Source of the DNA: Neostapfia colusana
Taxonomy: Eukaryota > Streptophyta > Magnoliopsida > Poales > Poaceae
Assembly (NCBI GenBank): GCA_030760725.1
Contig: JASWHV010000009.1
Location: 94,104,780-94,168,779 of the forward strand
DNA length: 64,000 nucleotides
Direction: 5' to 3'
The notes under the pieces were generated by a model. That model ran no database searches, had not been told where the DNA came from, and saw only the letters and a program-made list of their open reading frames with translations. Positions 20,507 through 32,027 of this stretch are shown here, in pieces. The first letter of the stretch is position 1; the number at the start of each line of letters is the position of its first letter. The position numbers and the translations under genes are program-made.

Positions 20507-21600
20507 TTATAAAGTGAAATGAGAGAGAGGATGGTGGAAAAATAACTGTATATGCGACGTGAAAAAGTTGGGGTAGTTCGCGCGAAGAAATCCTTCGCTC
20601 TCCCATGTCGCTTCGTCTACAGAGTGATTACTCCATAGAATTTTTTAGAACCACAACGTGCGGTTGCATGTGGTTCGGGCCTTTTCATCAATAATCTGAA
20701 CCGGTTCCTCCTGATACGTGAGATCCGGTTTCAGTTCTTCTATATCCTCCAGCTGAATGGTAGTTCATAGATTGAGACACTCCCTCAGCTGGGAAATGTG
20801 AAAGACGTCGTGCACACCGGAGAGTGCTTCTGGTAAATTCAGCCGGTATGCTACTGATCTACATCTTTCGGTAATCTGAAATGGACCGCTTCATCCGTGT
20901 CAACCAAAACTTGCTTCTGAGTTCTTGATACATTTTGTTGCTGCCGGGGTGAATAGAAAACTTTGATAAGTGAGACTCATCAAAGATTTTCTTCTGTAAC
21001 TCCGGGTTACGGCGTACGACAATCCGGTCCTTGAACCATAGGACGCCGTCTCCGTCTTTCCGAAAACATTTCAGCTCCCCACTGTCTACACGTCTCCGCA
21101 AATGCGACATTCCCTTCTCATTTTTCTGAGCTGCCGCTATCTCATCACGGATGGTGGGGATCAAAGCTAAGTTGTAGAGAGCTCCATGTGGAATCACATG
21201 CAATGGTGTCTCGCTCTCTTCCAACGGTGTGATGGTCAGATTGTTGACGTGTGACTTGCGACTCAGCGCATCCGCCACTACGTTTGCCTTGCCGTGGTGA
21301 TAATGGATCTCTATTTCGTAATCCTTTTATGAATTCTAACCATCTTCGTTGCCTCATGTTCAGATCCTTCTGAGTGAATATGTACTTGAGGCTTTTGTGG
21401 TCGGTTTATAGATGTACGATGTTACCGAGTAGGTAGTGCCTCCACATTTTAAGTGTGAGCACCACGGCAGCGAGCTCCAAGTCGTGAGTTGGATAATTCT
21501 GCTCATGGTTTCTGAGCTGCCGTGATCCATACGCGACCACCCTTCGGTCTTGCATCAGCACAAATCCGAGCCCAATGCCGGATGCATCACAGTACACATC
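20507..21600 (-). pseudogene. Chromovirus B pol, 3' part (RNase H, deleted integrase, chromodomain)
   Basis: This continues the B polyprotein from 36373 across the A insertion. It begins DVYCDASGIG (RNase H), has a stop in place of Tyr near 21406, a frameshift near 21325, then the RNase H end (MADALSRKS) and the integrase zinc-finger region (HLSKFSIHPGSNKMYQEL to FWLTRMKR). There, at about 20905, it jumps directly to the GPF motif of the integrase C-terminus. The catalytic D,D,E core is absent, a loss of about 0.8 kb compared with D (about 60090-60925). The end keeps VFHISQL and a chromodomain-like stretch with a frameshift. This copy could not supply integrase. Confidence 0.85.
21596..21600. 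other. Target duplication ACATC, left copy (element A)
   Basis: ACATC precedes the A 5' LTR and is repeated at 36368-36372 after the A 3' LTR. Removing A plus one copy rejoins the B RNase H coding sequence in frame. Confidence 0.95.
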
Positions 21601-24600
21601 TGTAAAAGTCCCCAAAATGTGTATGAATAAAAACTAATGTTTGAGTTCATATGTGTGGCAAAGACATGAAAAATGGGACTTGCTAAAACTTTTCTTCATG
21701 CAAAGTAATAGATGGATGACCATCCAAAATGAGGCTCACATTTTTATTTAAAAGTGTTGGACCAATAAGGAGTTAAATACCTCTTTGCATGTAAGTTTAA
21801 AAATTCAGATTTGAAATTCAAAGTTCACACATAGGGTGGCCAAAAAACATGGAATAAACATGCAGCCCTATAGTTGGGATTATAGGGAAAAGTTTGCTCA
21901 CAAACTTTTCAATTGTAGGGTGGGCTCAAAAAGGAGTTAAAGAGGAGAATTTGCAAACTTCAACCAAATTCAAATTTGGCAAGAAAATTCAAACTGAATT
22001 TGAAGAATTCAAATTCTAGCCCACCTTTTTAAAACTTAGCATTCTAGGGATTGAAAAGATCAGCTTGAGAAGATATTTGGGGAAGAAATGTGGGGTGGGA
22101 CCCACATGTCATAGAGCTACAGGGGGAGACTTACTCACTAAGTTTTGCTCTCGGTGGGAGATTTTCCCGAGCAGCTCGCGAGCGCCACAGAGGAGCTTGA
22201 CGCGCCAGCTCCTGCTGCCGGTCTCCACGCGCTGGCGCCCCGAGGTCGGTCCTGACCACGTCTTCAACGTGATCACATGCCCCATGGCCGAAGCAAAGCG
22301 CAGTTTCCTTCTTCTCTCGCGAGCACACCGAGCAACACGAGCTTCTCCCCCTCCGCTCTCGGTCCGATCGGAAGATCGGCAAAACCACCGCGCCTCCTCC
22401 TCCCCCGAGCTGCTGAACACTCCCACGAGATCAACCTCCACCTCCCTGACCCACGAGCAAGTGAGCTGCGGCCTACGGTGCCCGAGAATGACCGCCGCCG
22501 CGGCGACCTAATCCAAGAAAGTGATCGGGCACTCATGGACAGCCCTCCACAGGGGGTTTCACGGCCGAGCGATCGCAGCTACGGACGCGCACGGGTGCGG
22601 TGCTGCTCTCAGCCCAAGCTCAGGCCATACCGTGAAGCATCACCGGCGAATTTCAAAGTTTTGCTCCGGCGACGTCAACCCGAGCATCCGGTATGGAAAT
22701 CCAAAATTCTCCACTTCTATTCGTTCTTAGCTCGTCAAACTTTGCACATAGGAGCTGGACTAGCCGGCGATCATATTCTCTTAAGCATTCCTCGCATGAA
22801 AACCCTTTGGGGCGACGTATTTTGAGGTCTACCGATCACTTCTCCGGCGGACCCATTTGGTCGCACAGCGACAACCCATTTCCAGCCATTCCCGAGCCAC
22901 TTTGAGGTCGTGTCGACCCTCCTAGAGGTACGCTGGTGCTGTAGGGCTCGTCAGCACAAGCTTTTGAGGGCTGGAGACCCCGGGCGACGCTGCCGGACTT
23001 CCACAGAGGCAGTTACACGTCGCCGGCCATGTCCCGGTCGTCGGCAGCCCTAGCAAACCCCACAGCCATGTTCCTCGAGGCCCTAAACCCCCTGGCGGCG
23101 AGTTGTAGCTCCGGCGGTGGCCGGGAAGGCCGGTCCGGCGAGCTTCCGGTTACTCCAGCGAGGGGGAGCGCGCGGGCGCGAGCGAGAAGCGGGAGGTAGA
23201 AGAAAGCCGTGGGCCCCGCCTGTCAGCAGCTCAGAATTCAAATCCGGGATCAGGTGTGGCCGGGATCCCGTGTGCTGGCGCGAAAAACCCCGTGGCCCCG
23301 GTGTGGCCCAGTTCTGATTGGTTGGAATTCAAATAAGCGGGCCCAGTGGGATTTTCAATAGGAAAATAATTCCAGACTTAGCTCAATCTTTAGAAATTCA
23401 TATCTCCCTGTGGAAAACTCCAATTTGAGTGATTCCAATTGGGTTGGATTCATTCTCTGAGTTCTATCCAAATATGAACTCAGATTTGTATGAAAGTCAA
23501 TATTATATTCTGGAAAATTCTTTGAAAGTTTTCTGATAAAGAATTATTGAGGGAGTTTGGGTTATCCAGAAATACCCAAATTTTGCCAGAATATTCTTTA
23601 GCATAGCATTGACCTACTAGCAAATTTTCAGCTCATTTGAAGATCATTGGAGTAGGAATTTGCTAAATGCAAACTACTGTGTTCAAAAGAATCCAGAAAC
23701 ATTTTCAGAAAATGTTTCCCACTTCAAAAATCTGTTCTGGGCAATCCATAGCTCCAAAAATTATAGGAAAATTTAGGCAGGCTCTCTGAGACATACGTGG
23801 AATTGTAGTTCATTTAATTGGGCATGAAAATGCACATTACTCTAGAATTAATTCTTTTAAGTACAAATGCTTAAAGAATTGTTCTGGGAGAACTACTCAA
23901 GTAAAAGAGCTGAAATTTGGACCAGATTACTTTCATATGGCCAGGAACTCACCTGGAAATTATCAGCCCAAGATGAGTCCTGGAACTCCCTTTCTTGTTC
24001 TCCATACTTGTGTATATGTGGGAATACATAAGAGATGTTGTGAGAATTATGGGGAGGACACAATATGACTCCACATTAGCTGCAATTTGGCAAGCTAAAT
24101 CCTTAGGTAGTATAGAACCTGCTGTAAAAGTTTTGAGGCCATTGGAGTTCCTGTTCTTCAGTTGCACTCAAATCCTTTCAGCTTATCTATTATGTTCATT
24201 ACAGAACATGATTAGTGTATAGCTAAAGCCTTAAGGACAAATTAGTTTATTTCTGTTATTTGCACAACAGAGGCAAACCAAGCCATGCTTGGCTTTTCCA
24301 CACAACCTCTGTTACTAAGAGATTAATTCTATAACTTCTTTCCATTACATTCTATAAAACATGTGCATATGCATCTCAATAGGAACCACAACGAAGGGGA
24401 CTCAAAGTAGTGATTCATCGAAGTGGATCAAGCTCCGGAGAGTCATGGGTGGATCTGCAAGGATACTAACTGCTTATATACGACTACCCTGCAAAACAAG
24501 CAAGCTCCGGTTTGCATTTGACAGCTGTTAAGTTTTTACTTTGTATTCACCTTTGGTTAAGATTTGAACTGTGCATTAGGTCTAGGGTTTGATACTCCTC

Positions 24601-25353
24601 TTGCATAGCCAAATGACCCATGGAGTATTGGGTAGGTGTCTTTCACCGTGTAGAACTGCCATGCTTAAGTACGGTTCGGTAGAAGACGAGTGGTGAGATG
24701 CTACTCGCAGATTTAGGAACAACAGGGGCATACGGGATTGGTTCGTATTTGAATTAGCAAGTTAAAGTTGAGACGGGAAGGTTGTAGGAGCAGCAGGACA
24801 TAGGGGCCTGGGTGCTGTCGACCTGTCCGTGTCGGTCAAGGACCGATCCGTATGCGGCCCTGTTGAACAAGTTTGAGTTGTGTACCGGACTCATGCTGGC
24901 TATATGGGACCCAGTAAACCGATGTACCTCGGGAAGCTGTCGTTGGGACTTTTTGGGTCGCCTCAGGCGGACGGCCGGTGTGCAGTATGTGGGGAATATT
25001 CTCATGACATCTCACGTCGGAAGGTGCACCATGAGAGTAGCTACTGTACGGGGCGACTTGATCGATTCAGCGGGGGTGAAACAGGGGAAAGGCTGCCACG
25101 TACGACGTCAGTGATGGTTGTTGTAGGCAACGTCGAGTACGGGCGTACGTGTCGTGTAGTCCGGGTGTTATTGATTCGAATCACCGTCGCTCGCGGAATG
25201 GACCGAGCATACTTGTTTTCACAGTCGTGACGTAGTAAGAACTTGCAAGAGAAAGGAACTAATCATTTTGATGTGAAGTATTATCCTACCTTTGTATTGA
25301 ATCTTGATGAATAGGCTAGTGCAAACTCGATTCTTTTATGCCAGGAGCAATTT

Positions 25354-25398
25354 ACATCGGGGGAAAGCGTTTCTTGTTTGATTGTGGACTCCCGATGT
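25354..25398 (+). other. Conserved covarying hairpin 1, A 5' LTR copy
   Basis: ACATCGGGGG (25354-25363) pairs with CTCCCGATGT (25389-25398): 10 bp with one G-U. The 25-nt loop at 25364-25388 is identical to that of D. Confidence 0.65.
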
Positions 25399-25545
25399 GG
25401 CGTGCCCAGGGTTACTTAAAATACTGCCATTAAAACTGAAAGTAAGGATTCACTTTTAGGCGAGTTTAATTATTCTTATGCCATCCTATGTTAGGTTCAT
25501 AACCTCACTTAGAGTTTCATGTTTAGGGTGACGGTTAAGTCTTGC

Positions 25546-25560
25546 TGAGCGTTATGCTCA
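25546..25560 (+). other. Hairpin 2, A 5' LTR copy
   Basis: TGAGC, loop GTTAT, GCTCA, preceded by CTTGC. The acceptor-like TTTTGCAG ends 26 nt further on. Confidence 0.5.
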
Positions 25561-25868
25561 CAGATGCTATCCGAGTTGTTTTGCAGGTAAATGACTTCAT
25601 GCTTATGAGAAGGGATGCCGATGAGACTCGGGAACCTCCGAGTGCTTACTCAAAGAGCATCCTCGCCGCTGCAGATTGATCTTCGTGTTGCTAGTAAGAA
25701 ACGTCCGCGGGCTGGACCGTTTCTTTGTTGCTAGTTTAGATATGAGTCGTGAGAGTGATAGTCTTCCGCTGTAGTTTACTCTGATATAACTATTTGTAAA
25801 ACATTCTTTTACTCTTCCGCTAAACTATTTATGTAATATGATGTGTTTCTGCAACCCGTGTGCTGTTG

Positions 25869-25889
25869 GGTGCCGCATAACACGGCACC
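25869..25889 (+). other. Hairpin 3, A 5' LTR copy
   Basis: GGTGCCG and CGGCACC around a 7-nt loop. The 3' LTR copy is at 36296-36316. Confidence 0.5.
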
Positions 25890-25921
25890 ACCCGACGAGG
25901 TCCCGTGGGGCCGTCTCAGCG

Positions 25922-25933
25922 TGGTATCAGAGC
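25922..25933 (+). other. Primer-site relic inside the A LTR
   Basis: TGGTATCAGAGC lies within the LTR, seven bases before its end. The 3' LTR has the decayed copy TGATATCCGAGC at 36349-36360. In B and D the primer site occupies this very context (AGCG before it) but outside the LTR. Confidence 0.8.
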
Positions 25934-25942
25934 TGTTACACC

Positions 25943-25954
25943 TGGTATCAGAGC
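25943..25954 (+). other. Primer-binding site of A
   Basis: TGGTATCAGAGC begins two bases after the LTR end and continues TTCATTGG. It matches the 3' end complement of initiator methionine tRNA, which primes minus-strand synthesis. Confidence 0.9.
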
Positions 25955-27493
25955 TTCATTGGGAACCGAGCATGGATTGAGCATCATATTATGTCAAAAA
26001 CTTAGGATACGGTGAGATAACGGTACTAGGCCCACATAAGGACGATTATTAGCATATAATGAAGGTGGCAAGCTAACTTATTTGTTATGTCGGAAAACCG
26101 TGCATCTCGGGACATCTATGTCTTGGGGGGTGCACGTATGCGCTGTCCACCAGTGCGCACAAGCTGAAGGGTGGAGCCTCACGGGTGGCAGGTAACTCGC
26201 CTCGCTTTAGTATCCTCTACGACTCTTCATGTCATTTGGGGTATTCGAGCAGCGTCTGTCCCAGGCGTGCGTGGTGCAATTTGGGAGACCCCGTCACACG
26301 GACATTAACGTGAACACGTAGCTCAAGGCGTGTTTGGCTTGAGAACACCTGGGCGAGTGATGACGGCCTGGTGTACAAACTGTTATGGATACCGGGTTCG
26401 GTGTGTAGCCGAACCTGATGATTGAGTGTGTTTTATGTAGGTACTAACCACGAAAACCTTAGTACGTGTAGAACACGTTTGCGAGTGATCGTTTTAGTGC
26501 CACCTAATGATACGTATATGCCGGTGTAATCCGGTTAGGTTTTTCTTTGGTGAGGCAACGTAGTACCGTCATATGTCTTACGGTGCATCGTCACCGTACT
26601 ACACTGGATAATTTTCTTTCCTAAGAAGAAATCATTCATGACTAACTTCCAAACTAAAAATGGATGTGATTAAAGCACATATTAGTTACTGAGCTCTTCA
26701 TTTGAACTAAGTTTCAAAGAAGAGACTCGTTAGGTTTCTTTTGGATCTCAAAGACAGAGTGCTCTGTTCAGACAGAAATTTTTCTGGTCTTTAACAGAGA
26801 GTAAATCTGATTAGCTTGACCCAATGGAGGTGTTTCATACAGTTCTGGAAAGGTTATTAAGTGCTCTACAACTTTTGTGTAGAACTCCAGAGCCAAATCC
26901 GACACCAACTTGGTTAAATGTCCAGATGAATGCAAACTGTTCAGAAAACAGAGCAGCTGCAAACTTCTCTGGATGTTGCTGTAAATTAGACCCAACAGTC
27001 TGTAGGAAAATCTCTAAGGATCATATGATACACCATTGGAAAGGTTAGGAAATTTGCAACGATTTTGTAGTTCATAGTTTGTTCAGAATTGTACTTCATT
27101 TGTATGTAAAACTGTGCTGAAAACAGCCACATACAAAGGAGGTGCTGGCAAAATTTAGCCAGAAAATTCTGTCAGCTTTGAACAATCCTAACTTTTGTTC
27201 CAGAGATGATCCAGGGGCATGTGAGTACTCGTTGGAAATATACTGAAGTTAACTTTAACTTTGGTATTCAACTTGAGTTATGAAAATGCTAGTAACTGGA
27301 TCAAATTCTGGGTTAAGTACAGAAGGGTCTGTTCTGTACAGAATGAGGGACTGAATATGTTGGCTTTAGAAAGATGTGGAGACATGAAATTTTGTTATGC
27401 TTTCATAAAGTTTTAGCATGTTCATGTTTTACATACTTTCACATACTGCTGAGATCATGTTTTGACTTCCCTCAAAAATTATGCTTTTGCAGT
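25955..27493 (+). other. Untranslated leader of A
   Basis: 1.5 kb without a convincing ORF. Its first 600 bp contain a block shared with B and D (see 26090-26530). The rest is AT-rich. It ends with a polypyrimidine-containing stretch and TTTTGCAG directly before the gag ATG, as expected of a 3' splice site. Confidence 0.7.
26090..26530 (+). other. Conserved leader block shared by A, B and D
   Basis: Centred on GGGGGGTGCACGTATGCGCT, CCACCAGTGCGCACAAGC and TGAAGGGTGGAGCC. It continues through GTGGTGCAATTTGGGA and AACACGTAGCTCAAGGCGTG to TTTGCGAGTGATCGTTTTAG. The same order is found in D (55380-55800) and on the minus strand in B (41220-41640). Non-coding in all three. A packaging or dimerisation signal is a reasonable guess from the position after the primer site, but unproven. 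Confidence 0.55.
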
Positions 27494-30400
27494 ATGGTGT
27501 GTACTCAGTCTCCGAGTAGGGTTGATAGTTCTCGCCAAGACGGTGATGACCCGACTCCACCACGGGCACCGCCATCAACGGTATGGGCGGATGTCATGGC
27601 TCAGATGGTCGAGTCAAGTCAAGAGAACACAAGACTACTCCAAGCCTTGGTACAACAGGGCTTACTCCGACACGCGCAACAGGACGTTCCACCTCGGAAC
27701 GCCTACTTGGATTTCTTGGCGACACAACCGCCAATCTTCACGGAAGCCCATGAACCAGTGGAAGCTGATCAGTGGCTTCGAGTTATGGAGTCCAAGTTTG
27801 GAGTGTTTGAGTGCGATGAATATCAGAAGACATCCTTTGCAGCTCAGCAGCTCCATGGAGCCGCTGGAAATTGGTGGTTTGCTTATCTCGCCACCGTTCC
27901 AGAAGGCCATCAAGTGGAGTGGACGGAATTTCGTGAAGCATTCCGGGCTCGTCACATTCCTATGGGTTTTATCAAGGCCCAGCAGCAAGAATTCAGAAAC
28001 TTGAAGCAGGGGGACATGAGTGTCCTCGATTATGTCCGAAGATTCAACCTTCTGGCACAATATGCTCCTGCTTATGCAACGAGCGAAGCTGCATTGTGTG
28101 ACTACTTTTTCTATGGCTTGAGTGCCATACTAAAAGAGAAGTTAGCTTTGTTCAATCAAGGCAGTTACACCGAGTTGATCAGTGCTGCTCTGCTGCAAGA
28201 ACAAGCGACACTTGAGCGTCAAGCAGAAAAGAGGGACCGGGAGGATGTGCTAGAAGACACACCAGTTGTTCCTCGCAAATACCGTGTGGTGTATCACACA
28301 CCATCCGATGAAAGATGGCAAGCGCCAGTGAGATCAACTCCGTACAGATTTCCTGCTCAAGAATCATGTCTTGAAGCAACACCCTTGCCGCAGCAACAAA
28401 TGACACCTGTAGCATCATTGCTGCCGCCAAGTACATCAACTTCTCAACCACAAGTCAACGAAGGACCGGGGAAACCTCCGTGTTCTTATTGCCACCGTTC
28501 AGGGCATTTTAGGCAAGAATGCCAGGAGAAGTTGTTGAACACCAGACAGCCATCATCGTCAGGTGGTATGCCGCCACCTGCTCAATTCAATGTAACAGCA
28601 TTGCAATCCGGGAGTGTGCAACATCTTGCTATGGAGGATGTCCCGGAGGGAGCACCGGTGTTAGCAGGCATGTTTGCTCTCAAAAACATGCCCGTGCTGG
28701 TACTTTTTGATTCCGGTGCAACCCACAATTTTATCAGCAAAACATGTGTGCATCAGCACCAATTATCCACCAATACTCCCACAACGAGTTTTCTTATACG
28801 TTCACCGGGAGGAAATATCTCTGCCAATCAGATTGTGTCCCGAGCAGCTTTGTGTTTGGGCGGAAAGATATACCCAACATCACTGATTATGTTGGATAGG
28901 CAGAAGATAAACATTATATTGGGGATGTCTTGGTTAAATCGTCACGGTGCCGTTCTCAATATCGGAAACCGGACTGTCCAGATTGACTCGCCGATTCACG
29001 GACAGCACACGCTGTTTTTAGACAGCAAAGATCCAGATATGGTAGAAGCTTACCACACGGAAGCGCTGAAACTTGAAGATATTCCGGTGGTACGTGATTA
29101 TCCCGACGTATTTCCCGATGACTTATCGGGCATGCCGCCCGAACGGGACGTCGAGTTTAAGATTGAACTGGCGCCGGGAACGACGCCTATCTCACGAAGG
29201 CCTTACAAGATGGCACCTAACGAGCTAGCGGAGTTGAAAGAGCAACTTAATGAACTCATGAGCAAGGGTTTGATACGGCCAAGTTCTTCACCTTGGGGTT
29301 GCTCAGCGCTATTCGTTAAGAAGAAGGACGAAACACTACGGCTATGTGTTGATTACCGTCCTCTCAATGCTGTCACAATAAAGAACAAGTATCCTTTGCC
29401 GCGCATTGACATCCTGTTTGATCAACTTGTGGGTGCAAAGGTATTTTCGAAGATGGATCTTCAGTCGGGCTATCATCAAATCAAGATCCGACCGGAGGAC
29501 GTACTGAAGACAGCCTTCTCGACGAGATATGGACTCTACGAGTACCTCGTCATGTCATTTGGGTTAACCAACGCCCCGGCACACTTCATGTACTTGATGA
29601 ATTCTGTATTCATGCCGGAGTTAGACAAGTTTGTCGTGGTATTCATCGACGATATATTGGTTTACTCCAAATCTGGAGAAGAGCACGCTGAACATCTGCA
29701 CATTGTGCTACAACGGTTGCGGGAGCACCAATTATATGCAAAGTTCAGCAAGTGCGAATTTTGGATTGATCAAGTGCCTTTCCTAGGCCATATCATTTCA
29801 GCAGAGGGCATTGCCGTGGATCCCAGCAAAATTGAACAAGTGCTGAAGTGGGAATCTGCCAAATCTGTCCACGAGGTCCGAAGTTTCCTAGGTTTAGCGG
29901 GTTATTATCGGAGGTTTATTCCGAGCTTCTCAAAGATTGCTAAACCAATGACGGAGCTGCTGAAGAAGGGCACTAGATACAGGTGGAATGCAGCATGTGA
30001 AGCCGCATTCAAAACTTTGGTGAAACATCTCACAACGGCTCCAGTTCTTGCTCAGCCGGACACGACGAAGCCATGCGATGTATACTGTGATGCATCCGGC
30101 ATCGGTCTCGGCTGCGTTCTGATGCAAGAAGGGCGTGTAGTCGCCTATGGATCTCGTCAACTGCGAAACCACGAGCAGCATTATCCAACTCACGATCTTG
30201 AACTTGCTGCAGTGGTGTTGGCGTTAAAGATGTGGAGGCATTACCTACTTGGTAATCTCGTTCACCTCTACACCGACCATAAAAGCCTGAAGTATATCTT
30301 CACGCAGAAGGAGCTGAATATGAGACAACGGAGATGGTTGGAGCTCATAAAAGATTATGAAATTGAGATCCACTATCATCCGGGAAAAGCTAACGTGGTT

Positions 30401-31963
30401 GCCGACGCACTTAGTCAGAAAGCTCACGTTCACAACTTAGCGGCTGCGGAGTTGGAAGATGAAGAACCAAGCCTCTGTGTCATTCCGTATGGCGCGCTTT
30501 ATAATCTCGCGCTCATTCCAACAATCCGTGAAGAGATTGTTAAGGCTCAAAGAAGAGACAGAGGTATGTCTCACATACGGAGAAGACTAGACAACGGAGA
30601 AGTGAAATGTTTCCGGAAGGATGAGAACGGTACAATATGGTTTAACGACCGTATAGAGGTACCGCGCAATATGAAACTCCGGAAGAAGATCTTGGATGAA
30701 GCCCACCTGTCTAAGTTTTCCCTTCATCCCGGAAGTAACAAGATGTACCAAGATTTGAAACAGAAATTTTGGTGAACGAGGATGAAGAGGGAGATTGCTA
30801 AATACGTATCCGAATGCGATACGTGTAGACGGGTCAAGGCTGATCATATGCGGAAAGCCAGACCACTACAACCTTTGAAGATTCCAGCGTGGAAATGGGA
30901 GGATGTGAGTATGGACGTCATCATCGGATTACCCCTCACATCCAAGAAGCATGACTCGATATGGGTGATCGTCGACTGGTTGACGAAATCAGCTCATTTC
31001 ATACCAGTGAACACTCATTATCGAGCAAGGCAATATGCGGAGTTATTCATCTCCAGAATTATATGCTCACATGGTGTCCCAAAGACCATCATTTCAGATC
31101 GAGATGCGCTGTTTGTTGCTCGTTTTTGGGAGTAGTTGCACGCCTCGTTGGGCGCCAAGCTGATTAGGAGCTCCGCATATCACCCTCAAACCGATGGACA
31201 AACCGAGAGGGTGAATCAAGTACATGAGGATATGTTGAGAGCGTGTGCCATCCACCACGGTAGGAATTGGGACGATCACCTACCGCTGGTGGAGTTTTCA
31301 TACAACAACGGTTATCAAGCGAGTATTAAAATGGCACCGTATGAAACTCTCTATGGCCGGAAGTGTCGCACACCACTGAATTGATGTGAGTCCGGCGAAA
31401 GAGTTCTGTTTGGGATTGATCTTGTCAACGAAGCCAAAGACCGAGTTCGTTTGATACAAGAGAACTTAAAGGCTGCCCAATCCCGACAGAAGAGCTATGC
31501 CGATCAAAGGCGTAGGCCGTTACATTTTGACGTCAGAGAGCACGTATATCTTCGTGTATCTTCAATGAAGGGAATTCACCGGTTCGGTGTAAAGGGGAAA
31601 CTCGCTCCCCGTTTTATTGGTCCTTTTGCTATAACGGAGAAGTGCGGACCCGTAGCCTACCGGCTGGAGTTACCGGCAAGTCTAGCGGGTGTTCATGATG
31701 TATTTCATGTTTCACAGCTGCGGAAGTGCCTCAAATTCACCACTGCTGTTCGCACTGAGGACATCGACGAATTGAAACCGGACCTGACCTACACCGAGCG
31801 ACCGGTTCAGATTTTGGATGAAAAGGCCCGGGTAACCCGGAACCGGACGATCAAATTTTACAAGGTGCTGTGGAGTAATCACACCGCGAAAGAGGCGACG
31901 TGGGAAAGTGAAGATTATCCCCGCACCAACTACCCGGAACTTTTATCTTTGTACAGTTTGTAA
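27494..31963 (+). pseudogene. Chromovirus A gag-pol polyprotein with three nonsense codons
   Basis: One frame from MVCTQSPSRV to the stop at 31961-31963, about 1490 codons, the usual size for a Tekay/Del chromovirus. Domains: capsid-like Gag (about residues 80-270), zinc knuckle CSYCHRSGHFRQEC, protease VLFDSGATHNF, reverse transcriptase (LRLCVDYRPLNA, FIDD intact), RNase H (VYCDASGIGLG, LYTDHKSLKYIF), integrase zinc finger and D,D,E core (QTDGQTERVNQ), GPF motif and C-terminal chromodomain. In-frame stops are TGA at 30773 (Trp in D), TAG at 31133 (Gln in D) and TGA at 31382 (Trp in D), all within integrase. The ATG at 27494 is chosen because it aligns with the D start and follows TTTTGCAG. 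An upstream in-frame ATG at 27374 lies in leader sequence. Confidence 0.93.
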
Positions 31964-31993
31964 TTAACTCTCCCATCTTGTTCCTCTTTTGTA

Positions 31994-32027
31994 ATCTCGG
32001 GACGAGATTCTTTTAAGGGGGGAGGAA
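31994..32027 (+). other. Polypurine tract of A with upstream inverted repeat
   Basis: AAGGGGGGAGGAA (32015-32027) abuts the 3' LTR and primes plus-strand synthesis. Immediately before it is AATCTCGGGACGAGATT, an inverted repeat (AATCTCG/CGAGATT, 3-nt spacer) also present in B and D, and half-present in C where D inserted. Confidence 0.85.

Larger units (their letters stand above)
21601..25940 (+). mobile_element. 5' LTR of chromovirus A
   Basis: 4340 bp, TGTAAAAGTCC to CTGTTACA (TGTAA/TTACA inverted ends). Its partner at 32028-36367 has the same length; the first 195 or so bases differ at four positions. It has an AT-rich start, a GC-rich segment (about 22080-23340), a possible donor CATCCG|GTATGG at 22691, a long AT-rich stretch and an acceptor-like TTTTGCAG|GT ending 25586. 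Hairpins 1 to 3 lie in the last 600 bp. Unusually, the LTR contains a complete primer site (25922-25933) in its last 20 bases. Several ORFs over 100 aa in the GC-rich part lack recognisable domains. Confidence 0.95.

Noticed and set aside
22065..22825. ORFs of 148 and 182 codons, repeated at 32491-33251
   Set aside because: They recur only because the two A LTRs are copies of each other. No domain, no conservation in the D or B LTRs, and they lie in a GC-rich exon-like segment where chance ORFs are expected.
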